This document shows, piece by piece, positions 16,401 through 23,528 of a DNA stretch of 29,587 nucleotides (positions are counted from its first letter, which is position 1; each line of letters starts with the position of its first letter). The notes beneath the pieces are model-generated. The model had not been told where the DNA came from and made no database searches. It was given only the letters and a program-made list of their open reading frames with translations. Source of the DNA: Euryarchaeota archaeon UBA550 (GTDB taxonomy: Archaea > Thermoplasmatota > Poseidoniia > Poseidoniales > Poseidoniaceae); assembly GCA_002506705.1 (NCBI GenBank), contig DAYA01000010.1, positions 1 through 29,587 of the forward strand, given 5' to 3'. Made by a program: the position numbers and the translations under genes.

Positions 16401-19238
16401 TACAATTTGTCTCTACAGCGCTGGGACGTGCAAACTGTAAACGGTACAGTTGTATCAGAATGGATTGAAATTTCGAACAAATCTGGCGTGATTGGGGGCA
16501 ACTTTGACTGGGATGTCGACCTTGGCTCAACAGCAGCAGGTCAAGCAACATATCGCTTCATGATTGACGGATATGAAGGCGGAGATACTTTGTGTCCTCC
16601 TGCACCAATAGTTGCAGATTCTGATTGTGCGATTCCTTTCAATCTATCAATCGACACTTACTCTCCTACGCTAATCAATATCTCTGTTCTGAAGGCATCT
16701 AACTTCGACCAGTCGATTTGGTCGAATTGGAGAAACCTAGTCGACGACACGTGGGTTCTTCCAAACGCTCAGCAGAAGGTTAGAGTTCTTGCTCAGGACA
16801 TACCTGAGCCTCCAACAAGTCTAGACATGTACTACTGGGTCGAGTATGACCACGATGCTGACATGGACGGAATCGCAGACCCAGATGAGTATGCAATTTT
16901 GACACTGTACAGCGATGGTAACCTACCTACTGCAAATTACACTGGAACCTTCAGCGATGACGCAAACAAGGGACAAGATCCACCAGGCAAGGTAAGCATC
17001 TATGTTGAGGGAACCGACATCGGTGGAAACCCAATCGATGGTGGAATGGCAGGCTTCGACAATGATTTGGTCACATATGTTTCAATGGATGCAAAGACTC
17101 CAAACATCAGAAATTTCTTCATTGAAGATTCAGATAGAAATCGCCTTCACAATCCAAGCGAAGGTGCACCTTTCTACCAAGGACCTTGGAACATGACAAT
17201 GTACGCTGGTAACCAGTACCATCTAATCGTGGAAGCTACAGATGAAAACGGATGGAGAGATATCAACTATTTCCAAATCGACCTAGGTCCAGATGACATG
17301 GTTGTTTACTACTCGCCAAGAAACGAAACAGCATGGACTGAATCTGATGACATTGAAATCATTGAAGCAGGCGATGACAGCGATGGTCCACAGGTCCTCA
17401 GAATGGATGGCGGTCGTTTGATTGATCCATTCGAAGATGAGTTCTATCTAGACTTACCAATCAGAATGAACTGGGACATTATAGGAATCGGTGGAGGGAC
17501 CATGATTCCACAACTCAGAATCAAGGATATGGACAGAGACCCATCCCTGATGAGTGAAAGCGGTGGCAGACACAAGCAGCGCTGGGTATACAGTGATGGA
17601 ATCCAACTCGATTTCAGAAACGGAATTACTCCTTCATTCACAGATATGGATTACCCATATTCGCAAGATGTTGAAGTCGCTTTCGTTTTCCCAAGTGATA
17701 CAATTCTGATGGAGGGACAATACGCCTATGTTGACGGAATTAACTTCGGAGTGTATGTTCTGCCTGAAGGTGAATTTACTGTTGAAATTACACGTCAAGA
17801 AGCAATGATGGATGGTAGTAAGGGATACTTCGCATACCCAGCTGGTGGTGCAGATGGCTCAAAGACAGATGGACCAACCCTACATACTATCGATGGAGGA
17901 GCGTTTGCAATTAACATCACAGCTCCACCAATAAACAACGAGTATACCTACACATTTAGGCTTGTGAACCTACCTGATGGTGCAACAGACACAACCGCAC
18001 AAATCTGTGATGGAAATAGTGCAAATGGTTGTGGCTCGTTCAAGATTAAGGTCGACGCAAGCCAACCAGAAATCGATGATGATTCATGGGAAGCAAGTTC
18101 TGGATTGAACGGAGAAGTCTTTGGCAACACTATGCCATCTTCTGCCCTTAACTGTGTGAGCGTAGAGGCAGTTATCGAAGAGAATGCAGCACTAATTGCT
18201 GGTGAAGTCAACCTAATGTGGTCATATTACGTAGATGCTGACACCAATCAGACTTGGCCGGTATATGGTCAGAAGTTCGGCATAAACCCACTATCAGCTC
18301 CACTCGATTTGAAGATCCAGGGTGGAGACTACCTAGTTAGCGCAAACTGTGTAGATCTGTGGCCTGACCCTATCAGCCCAACTCAGTCCCAACTTACTGG
18401 AATCGACATCGTGTTGTGGATTGAGGGTAGAGACTCTGCTGGATGGGAAATTGAAGCAGGCGGTCCTACTGTCGGATTAGATGGTATTGAGGGAGTAAGC
18501 GGAATTTATTCTAGCGACCCAATTCACAACTCTGAATACAGACTCGTTTACGAAGAAGCATCATTCAAGGTCATAGACGTTAGAATGACACCAAAGAGCC
18601 CAGAAGTCGGAGATACGCCAGAGTTAGAAATCACTCTGAAGAATGATGGAACCAAAGATGGTAACATCACTCTTGAGATTCAGTCGGTTAAGGATGGTGG
18701 ATTCCCAACAACTGAGTTAACCTTCACGACCGATGAAATCGCAATGGGTACAACGGAGAATATCTTCGTTACAGACCTTGAGGTATTTGGAAATCCAACC
18801 AGTGGTATGTACTTCATCATAGTAGATGCAGAATCAAACATGCCTTTGTGGAACGGCTCAGAATTCTCCAAATCATTCAACGTGGCTGAAGCATCTGACG
18901 ATGGCGGATTCTTGTCCGGCTCTGGTATGCTGATAGTTATTGGATTAAGCACTCTTATTCTGATACTTCTGCTGGTAGTCGTTGTACTCGCTAGAAGAGG
19001 TTCCTCTGACGGCACTTACGAGTATGAATACGAGTACGAGGAAGAGGTCGACAAAGCGGTAGTTGACCTGCCAAGAGCAGGACCTCCATCCGCTGGGCCG
19101 CCGGCAGCAAGCGTTGATCCAACCATGGCTGCAGCTATGGCTGAATTCCCGCAATGGGACCAAGCAACCATCCAAGGTTACTTTGACCAAGGTTGGGATA
19201 TCGATAGCCTGAGAGATTGGGTAAACAACAATCAGTGA
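13410..19238 (+). CDS. giant single-pass surface protein with CARDB domain and cytoplasmic tail
   Basis: A 1,942-residue exported protein. The N-terminus (MKDNKS, then ITALVFSVLMIISPMAGAA) is a signal peptide. The ectodomain is acidic and rich in N, T, S and G, as in beta-sandwich surface proteins. GWFIDDFRMG, about 350 residues in, is typical of jelly-roll MAM/choice-of-anchor domains; DHDADMDGIADPDE around residue 1,150 looks like a thrombospondin type 3-like calcium loop. A CARDB-like domain (VIDVRMTPKSPEVGD...ITLKNDG) precedes one transmembrane helix (MLIVIGLSTLILILLLVVVVLA). The tail has YEYEYEYEEE, a proline-rich linker and a final helical motif, FPQWDQATIQGYFDQGWD. ATG 13410 is chosen because it begins the signal peptide; the open frame reaches back to 13278 through the hairpin. 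It probably acts as an envelope, adhesion or sensing protein; the exact role is unknown. Confidence 0.82.
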   Translation: MKDNKSAITALVFSVLMIISPMAGAANVSTFSGGESEVTVEVRDGPDYTNIVDGTVNLPSGDTVTSASVKISTDMATHETYTTINSDSAQYVWDPFYNNQQTEFSTQSDFTYTEDTVSLVSGGYSTDFERTNGGFSDATSPPLMTSPGWEHGTLGDGSVLNDNCNTGNECWGTNMYDFDNDYTTDDNGAYSTSLVTPAMEVDPGAFIARFSSWHGMHWTQTNPGTNPTNTYHDCGYMMVRNSSSPSNFPPVDQLSSWSYVPFDIANSSGVGYVNGLYPIGFGNGKIQSCDALSGNDYALGGESTHPTLNPDGWADMAVNLQAHAGKYVQMKFVMKHNSGTGAPENSTMPGWFIDDFRMGNPLPQSGWMTVKGFTPKQNPNPGFPDGYGVLTLEQETTPTNSLTVTALRGGTTEVVMDRDGNQVTNLEGPIIELWGIDASEYPVIDLRFDFDTGQYKLSTAVLHGITIGTRIGTGLNDTNIISSPSIIDGVWYSQGGAEPIIYEPSVLDYSFNPPIPRTKFSQPIVAVTPVVIDNCAETATIELTLRDETIQNVTVGQKWVPDSPIFGFSSILFYENPCDMSELWFDLEFGHSSTGVEIDIANDGDVEWGMNEPAFGAFGRQTTFWAGAVDGVNYGMDSSTLTLNINGEATGAGFMLPIGSEINLADVILYDNTAGAFDLSLVASGQVVALGTMPNQSLLAHETMYPRIAFKDAINSLMNNPLLQASYIDAYGNEWATFQFKVSNQNASSGTHVSVGNLDIVYEWETTLGAAANFDRELNQGIALGSGAQVAVPIALSGGSGGAVMLSDLAITTASGYDSSISITGNPTGLYPNGDIIEVKSVHSIDSSTNAAFAEARLRMESSSGLVELSFSELSLFNEAYDPDNLVTMESSSYTEVGDEMHVTWRFRVNTAWEDTPELRMYANLIADNGVNGLPGAVVLAPANGNAIENDALISAFELRNDAGDLQDLTAATSNQNINLMGSIRLEGLDVAPDPTAYNLSLQRWDVQTVNGTVVSEWIEISNKSGVIGGNFDWDVDLGSTAAGQATYRFMIDGYEGGDTLCPPAPIVADSDCAIPFNLSIDTYSPTLINISVLKASNFDQSIWSNWRNLVDDTWVLPNAQQKVRVLAQDIPEPPTSLDMYYWVEYDHDADMDGIADPDEYAILTLYSDGNLPTANYTGTFSDDANKGQDPPGKVSIYVEGTDIGGNPIDGGMAGFDNDLVTYVSMDAKTPNIRNFFIEDSDRNRLHNPSEGAPFYQGPWNMTMYAGNQYHLIVEATDENGWRDINYFQIDLGPDDMVVYYSPRNETAWTESDDIEIIEAGDDSDGPQVLRMDGGRLIDPFEDEFYLDLPIRMNWDIIGIGGGTMIPQLRIKDMDRDPSLMSESGGRHKQRWVYSDGIQLDFRNGITPSFTDMDYPYSQDVEVAFVFPSDTILMEGQYAYVDGINFGVYVLPEGEFTVEITRQEAMMDGSKGYFAYPAGGADGSKTDGPTLHTIDGGAFAINITAPPINNEYTYTFRLVNLPDGATDTTAQICDGNSANGCGSFKIKVDASQPEIDDDSWEASSGLNGEVFGNTMPSSALNCVSVEAVIEENAALIAGEVNLMWSYYVDADTNQTWPVYGQKFGINPLSAPLDLKIQGGDYLVSANCVDLWPDPISPTQSQLTGIDIVLWIEGRDSAGWEIEAGGPTVGLDGIEGVSGIYSSDPIHNSEYRLVYEEASFKVIDVRMTPKSPEVGDTPELEITLKNDGTKDGNITLEIQSVKDGGFPTTELTFTTDEIAMGTTENIFVTDLEVFGNPTSGMYFIIVDAESNMPLWNGSEFSKSFNVAEASDDGGFLSGSGMLIVIGLSTLILILLLVVVVLARRGSSDGTYEYEYEYEEEVDKAVVDLPRAGPPSAGPPAASVDPTMAAAMAEFPQWDQATIQGYFDQGWDIDSLRDWVNNNQ

Positions 19239-19244
19239 TTCACT

Positions 19245-20042
19245 ATGAATCTTGACTGGGACGATATCCACTGGAAGGACCCCGAAGGCGGCACGATTGT
19301 GCTGCACGGTGTCTTACCAACTGTGGTTTTGCCTAATGCAATGAGGCCACGCCTAAATTGGCACGGTTTGGGAATTATGGGCTCCAGCGAGGAAGTAGAT
19401 GTTTGGGCTGAAGAAGAAAAAGCAGAGGCTGAAGACTCTGGAATCAATTTGGACAGCGCAATTCTCAACGGAGGTTTGGATGGACTTTATCTCGAAATGC
19501 TCGCCTACGGCGTTGAAGGATTACAAGTAGGAAGATTTCCAGACCCGGAACCAAGAAGGCTTCACAAAGCAGCGGTTAACCACGATCGCCCAATATACTT
19601 CATCGAACCTGATATGGATGACGAAGAATGGGCAGAGTTCTTGGGTAAAGAAGCTAAAGCGATGACTAGGCCACTAAAATTAGCAAAGATAATTTTCACA
19701 TCCAGGCGATGGAGAAAAGGAATCAAGCGCATGCGAAAGCACGTGGTAGAGCAACCATCTAGAGAGCCTGACGGCCTACAAGCAGCGAGTGCTCTTGCAG
19801 CAACTTGGTGGACATTGAACCGAGAAAATTCAGTTGAGGAATTGAATCAACAAAAGGATCTCAGATTCGCTTCACGACTACGTGGTGCTTTATCGAGTCT
19901 TAGAGATGTACATGGGGACGATGCGGTTCTGCTTGTACCTATTCAACAGGCATGGAGGGCATCTATGTTATCCGCTTTGAAAGCGTTACCTGATGCAGAG
20001 AGTTCATTGCTTGGCGCTTCATCGCCTCAAGAGGAGGAGTGA
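19245..20042 (+). CDS. unknown soluble protein encoded before the TBP-like gene
   Basis: A 265-residue protein I do not recognise. The start (MNLDWDDIHWKDPEGGTIVLHGVLPTVV) is followed by an acidic stretch (WAEEEKAEAEDSG) and an alpha/beta-looking middle. A strongly basic segment lies near residue 150 (RRWRKGIKRMRKH), and the C-terminal third is helical (LRGALSSLRDVHG). It has no signal peptide and no transmembrane helix. It starts 6 bases after the surface protein stop, and its own stop lies 2 bases before the next ATG, so it is probably cotranscribed with the TBP-like gene. The basic patch beside acidic regions could suit nucleic-acid or protein contacts, but that is only a guess. Confidence 0.7.
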   Translation: MNLDWDDIHWKDPEGGTIVLHGVLPTVVLPNAMRPRLNWHGLGIMGSSEEVDVWAEEEKAEAEDSGINLDSAILNGGLDGLYLEMLAYGVEGLQVGRFPDPEPRRLHKAAVNHDRPIYFIEPDMDDEEWAEFLGKEAKAMTRPLKLAKIIFTSRRWRKGIKRMRKHVVEQPSREPDGLQAASALAATWWTLNRENSVEELNQQKDLRFASRLRGALSSLRDVHGDDAVLLVPIQQAWRASMLSALKALPDAESSLLGASSPQEEE

Positions 20043-20044
20043 TT

Positions 20045-20584
20045 ATGGCTGGTGCAAATAACATCGAGGTTCGTGTAGAGAACTTGCTCGCAAGATTCAC
20101 TCCAACACCCAGAGTAGACCTAGAGGAAGCCGTCGAAAGACTAGGTGGAGTGGTTAACGGTGATGTCATAATTAAGATGCTAGACAGGCCGCGCGCAACA
20201 CTGATTATTGATTCCGAAGGAAGAATCGTTGTTCATGGAACTCATCGAATTGAGGCTGCACGTGCTGCTGCCAAAGAAATGCTCCTTAGAATGGGTAGAG
20301 ATGATTCGGGGCTTGTGACCGAACTCGGTCCTATTGTAGCATCATTCGACTTTGGAGAGCCTATTCCAATAGAAAATGTAAGGATGAACCTGGGAAGTGG
20401 CACTTCATCTATTGATGAAAGACTTGGATGCCTAAGGTTAAACGACACGAGGCACGATTTGGAGCTACTGATTTGGCCTACTGGAAGAACCGTTGCTCTA
20501 AATGCTAGACACCCGAACATGGTAGCAATGTCTGCAGTACATTGGAAATCTAAGTTCGCAGACAAAAAATCGTTCAAGGTGTGA
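20045..20584 (+). CDS. divergent TATA-binding-protein-like protein
   Basis: This 179-residue protein has the two-repeat layout and length of archaeal TBP. Repeat 1 (about 5-75) contains ATLIIDSEGRIVVHG at 51-65 followed by EAARAAAKEML, parallel to the TBP pattern (ATLIF-SGK-V-TG-EEA). Repeat 2 begins IVASFDFGEPIPIENV at 97-112, a close match to the TBP stretch IVAS-DFG-P-LE, and has LLIWPTGRTVALNA later. The phenylalanines that kink TATA DNA in ordinary TBP appear replaced: LIF reads LII in repeat 1 and LIW in repeat 2, and the paired FPG sites are absent. It is therefore probably a paralogue or specialised factor rather than the main TBP. ATG 20045 is preceded by GAGGAGGAG, a strong ribosome binding site; GTG 20039 is the alternative. 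Confidence 0.7.
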   Translation: MAGANNIEVRVENLLARFTPTPRVDLEEAVERLGGVVNGDVIIKMLDRPRATLIIDSEGRIVVHGTHRIEAARAAAKEMLLRMGRDDSGLVTELGPIVASFDFGEPIPIENVRMNLGSGTSSIDERLGCLRLNDTRHDLELLIWPTGRTVALNARHPNMVAMSAVHWKSKFADKKSFKV

Positions 20585-20588
20585 TGGC

Positions 20589-21431
20589 ATGGATTGGAAA
20601 GGGCCAATCCTAGACGACCATTTTCATCTAAACAGAGACGGTCGTTTCTTGGATGCAGCAAGAGACTTCCAACGGGTTGGTGGAACCCATCTAGTATTGG
20701 TTCACTGTCCAGATTTCGCTTCACCTCCGGTAACAAGACAAGGTCATTCAGATACTTACGCAGACACTATTGCTATGGCGCAAGAAGTGCGAGATTTAGG
20801 ACTTGGAGTCAGAGTAATTTTAGGGCCACATCCTGCTGCATTTGCTCATCAATTTGAGTCGCTTGGAGATAGGGCCGAAGAGAATTATTGGGATAGCATA
20901 GAGACTGCATTGCATTTTGTCCACGAGGGTTTAGCTCATGGAATTGGAGAAGTTGGTAGGCCTCATTGGCCAGTATCAGATGAAATTTGGAACCGCTCAA
21001 ACATATTGCTACAAGAAACCATGGAGTTAGCAGCAAGGGAAAACATCCCACTGCAACTTCACGTCGAAGGGGAGTCAGACCTAACGTATGGTGAGTTAGC
21101 ACAAATGGCTGACAGAGCAGGTTTGGCAAGAGAAAAATTGGTCAGGCACTATGCGCCGCCACGAGTGGACGAATCATACACGCACGGATTAACTCCCAGC
21201 GTTCTAGCAGGTAGTGGTTCAATCGAGGAATTAATGAGTACTTTTGAGTCTTCATCGCACGGTTTCATGCTCGAAACCGACTATATGGATGACCCAAGAA
21301 GACCAGGTGCAGTTCTCGGTCCTAAAACCGTGCCGAAGCGGACAAGACAACTTCTTGAGGCAGGATTGGACGAGGAAGTCCTGTACAACACACACGTTGA
21401 CTTACCTGAGAGAATATATGGTGCGATTTAA
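20589..21431 (+). CDS. TatD-like metal-dependent hydrolase
   Basis: A 280-residue amidohydrolase-fold protein of the archaeal TatD-related group. LDDHFHLN puts metal-binding histidines at 11 and 13. VLVHCPDF and VILGPHPAAF follow, GIGEVGRPHW supplies the usual glutamate, and LQLHVEG, LVRHYAPP and MLETDYMDDP supply later ligands, including the final aspartate. Members hydrolyse phosphodiester or other bonds using divalent metals, and bacterial TatD is a DNase; the substrate here is not known. It starts 4 bases after the TBP-like stop, within a tight gene run. No export signal is present, so it acts in the cytoplasm. Confidence 0.8.
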   Translation: MDWKGPILDDHFHLNRDGRFLDAARDFQRVGGTHLVLVHCPDFASPPVTRQGHSDTYADTIAMAQEVRDLGLGVRVILGPHPAAFAHQFESLGDRAEENYWDSIETALHFVHEGLAHGIGEVGRPHWPVSDEIWNRSNILLQETMELAARENIPLQLHVEGESDLTYGELAQMADRAGLAREKLVRHYAPPRVDESYTHGLTPSVLAGSGSIEELMSTFESSSHGFMLETDYMDDPRRPGAVLGPKTVPKRTRQLLEAGLDEEVLYNTHVDLPERIYGAI

Positions 21432-21477
21432 CCAAGACTTCATGACCTTGTTCATTATCGCAAAGAGTGGTGGAAAC

Positions 21478-22611
21478 ATGAAAAGAGCGTTATTCATCTC
21501 TGTTCTAATGTTGTTTTTACTAGTTCCAACCAACGTTGAAGCGCAGGGTGCGCCTATAGGTATTGAGATTGACTGCGACCAGTCTACAATCAACATCAAT
21601 GTCCATCCTGAACAAAATCAACCGGTATCTGTTTCATGCACTGTGAAAAACACTGGTTCCTTTGCTCAAGATATCAGCCTGGAGAGTGATGTAGAAGGAA
21701 ACGACTTCTCATTAACACTTTCAGACGATTCATTTGAACAAGTCGCTGCAGGTGAAGAAATGCCATTCAGTGCAGTCTTCGCAGCATCACCTCGAATCGC
21801 TGTAACCACCGAGGATTTCACAATCACAGGTCGTGTTACAAGTTGGGGCATGGAGCCGGTGATGGTTCCATGGGGTCAGATGAATTCAACCGGCCAAATT
21901 GCAGGTACTGTGAACTCATTGCCATACTCTAGAATGGACTTGGAAGTCTCAAACCCATCTGCCAGAAATATCGAGGTTGGCGAAGAGGCAGCAATTCAAT
22001 TTACAATCTTTAATGATGGAAACAGAATCGACAACTTAGAAGTTCAAATTGTTAACCTTCAGGAATTGGAAGATGCAGGTTTCAAATTTGTCTCAGATCC
22101 TTTCTTTAGAGCAACAGTAAACCCGGGCTCATCCTCTGACCAAGGGGACATCATTTTGCAAGCACCTGACGAGGCTTCAAGCGAAATCTCAGTTCAGGTC
22201 GACCTCAGAGCTTTCTCAAGTCTGGACCTTGATGCAGAGCCTAGCGAGGTCTCAATCAGAGTCAATGTTGCAGCATCAAGTGGCGGCGGGGGCTCAATTG
22301 GCCTCGACGATATCGGTTCCATGAGCGAAGACAGCGTTGCAATAATTGCAATGGGTGTAGGTGGATTGATTGCCGTAATCTTCCTTCTTGTAATCATTTC
22401 AAGGCTTACCAAGAAAGCTGGAAAGCAGAAAATTGCAGCGAAGGAAGCAAAGAGGGTTGCCAAGGCTGAAAGGAAGGCAAACAAATCAGGTCGCAAGGCT
22501 AGGAAGAAAGCGGGAATCTCCGAGGAGCAAATCGCTGAAGAGTTTGATGACGACCTAGATTTCGATGACTTGGATGATTTAGATGATGATTTTGATTTTG
22601 AGGATCTTTAA
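21478..22611 (+). CDS. secreted, membrane-anchored protein with CARDB-like domains and charged tail
   Basis: A 377-residue protein. Residues 1-22 (MKRALFISVLMLFLLVPTNVEA) are a signal peptide. The outside portion looks like two immunoglobulin-like CARDB/NPCBM-type domains: VSVSCTVKNTGSFAQDISLE and AIQFTIFNDGNRIDNLEVQ are characteristic of domains that follow the 'conflicts with gaps in structure' pattern of cell-surface proteins. A serine/glycine linker leads to one transmembrane helix (VAIIAMGVGGLIAVIFLLVII). The cytoplasmic tail is first very basic (KKAGKQKIAAKEAKRVAKAERK) and then very acidic (FDDDLDFDDLDDLDDDF). ATG 21478 is chosen because it opens the signal peptide. It has the same general plan as the giant surface protein at 13410, so both may belong to the envelope. 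No enzyme motif is seen. Confidence 0.78.
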   Translation: MKRALFISVLMLFLLVPTNVEAQGAPIGIEIDCDQSTININVHPEQNQPVSVSCTVKNTGSFAQDISLESDVEGNDFSLTLSDDSFEQVAAGEEMPFSAVFAASPRIAVTTEDFTITGRVTSWGMEPVMVPWGQMNSTGQIAGTVNSLPYSRMDLEVSNPSARNIEVGEEAAIQFTIFNDGNRIDNLEVQIVNLQELEDAGFKFVSDPFFRATVNPGSSSDQGDIILQAPDEASSEISVQVDLRAFSSLDLDAEPSEVSIRVNVAASSGGGGSIGLDDIGSMSEDSVAIIAMGVGGLIAVIFLLVIISRLTKKAGKQKIAAKEAKRVAKAERKANKSGRKARKKAGISEEQIAEEFDDDLDFDDLDDLDDDFDFEDL

Positions 22612-22658
22612 GCCGCAAATCGAAAAATCACAAATACCTGCCCAATAGGCTCTGTACC

Positions 22659-22678
22659 CTGTTTTTTGATGAAAACAG
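22659..22678. repeat. inverted repeat CTGTTTT / AAAACAG
   Basis: A 7-bp perfect stem with a six-base loop, 47 bases after the upstream gene stop. It may mark the end of the upstream transcript, or be part of the regulatory region of fabI. Confidence 0.4.
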
Positions 22679-22702
22679 TCATAGGCGTAATGGCAAGGGT
22701 GA

Positions 22703-22723
22703 CACCTACCCTAAGGGTAGGTG
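22703..22723 (+). promoter_or_regulatory. 9-bp perfect hairpin covering the fabI ribosome binding site
   Basis: CACCTACCC and GGGTAGGTG pair perfectly around a TAA loop. The right arm contains GGTAGGTG, which resembles a Shine-Dalgarno sequence and ends 6 bases before the ATG at 22730. Folding would hide the ribosome binding site, and as DNA the same dyad could be an operator. Regulation is inferred from position only. Confidence 0.5.
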
Positions 22724-22729
22724 CCAAAG

Positions 22730-23524
22730 ATGCTTGGTTTACAAGGTAAAGTTGCATTTGTTTTTGGAGTGGCGAGCGAAGACTCAATCGCATGGGCGAT
22801 TTGTAAGAGTCTCGCAGAGGCTGGGGTGACACTATACCTCGGTTATCAGAAGAGATTCATGTCAAGAGTTTTCCAACTCAAAGACAAACTTCCTGCAATC
22901 GCAGGATTCTATCCTCTAGATGTTGCATCAGATGCAGACACGAAGGAATTCTTCGATGCATTCAGTAAGGAAAATCCTGGTCTGAAAGCAGACATCATGA
23001 TTCATGCAATTGGATTTGCACCGAGAGAATGTTTCGATAGGCCGATTTTGTTTGTCGATGACGAAAGCATCAACACTGCATATACCATATCTGCGAACTC
23101 ACTTCAGCGTTGTCTGAAGTTCGCATTGCCATACCTTAATCCTGGGTCCTCGACAATCACGCTAACTTACGCTGCATCAACTAGGCACGTTCCATCTTAT
23201 GGAATCATGAGTATGGCAAAAGCGGCCCTAGAGTGTTGGACAAGAGAATTGGCTTGCCACCTCGGGCCAGAAGGACACCGAGTAAATTCGATTTCTAGCG
23301 GCCCAATAAGAACAATCGCAGCTAGCGGTATTCCCGGCTTTGACAATATCTTGGACCACGTCGCAGCAAATTCTCCACTGCGTCGCAATGTCACACAATC
23401 AGACGTTGCAGGGTGCACGACTTGGCTTGCAAGTCCTCTTTCCTCAGGCGTCACTGGACAGTGTATCCATGTTGATGCAGGGTATTCGATTACGATGGTA
23501 CCATCGAGTATAATGGGTGAGTGA
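22730..23524 (+). CDS. fabI: enoyl-[acyl-carrier-protein] reductase, FabI type
   Basis: A 264-residue short-chain dehydrogenase-fold enzyme that reduces the trans-2 double bond of enoyl-ACP with NAD(P)H. It begins LGLQGKVAFVFGVASEDSIAWAI, the FabI variant of the Rossmann glycine motif. The catalytic pair is Tyr157 and Lys164 (SYGIMSMAK), with Tyr147 upstream, positions nearly equal to Y156, K163 and Y146 of E. coli FabI. SSGPIRTIAASGIPGF is also diagnostic. ATG 22730 is preferred to GTG 22721, which lies inside the hairpin. FabI is normally bacterial and rare in archaea. The gene ends 4 bases before the large synthase gene, so it probably supplies the enoyl reduction step to that synthase. 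Confidence 0.92.
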   Translation: MLGLQGKVAFVFGVASEDSIAWAICKSLAEAGVTLYLGYQKRFMSRVFQLKDKLPAIAGFYPLDVASDADTKEFFDAFSKENPGLKADIMIHAIGFAPRECFDRPILFVDDESINTAYTISANSLQRCLKFALPYLNPGSSTITLTYAASTRHVPSYGIMSMAKAALECWTRELACHLGPEGHRVNSISSGPIRTIAASGIPGFDNILDHVAANSPLRRNVTQSDVAGCTTWLASPLSSGVTGQCIHVDAGYSITMVPSSIMGE

Positions 23525-23528
23525 TTTC

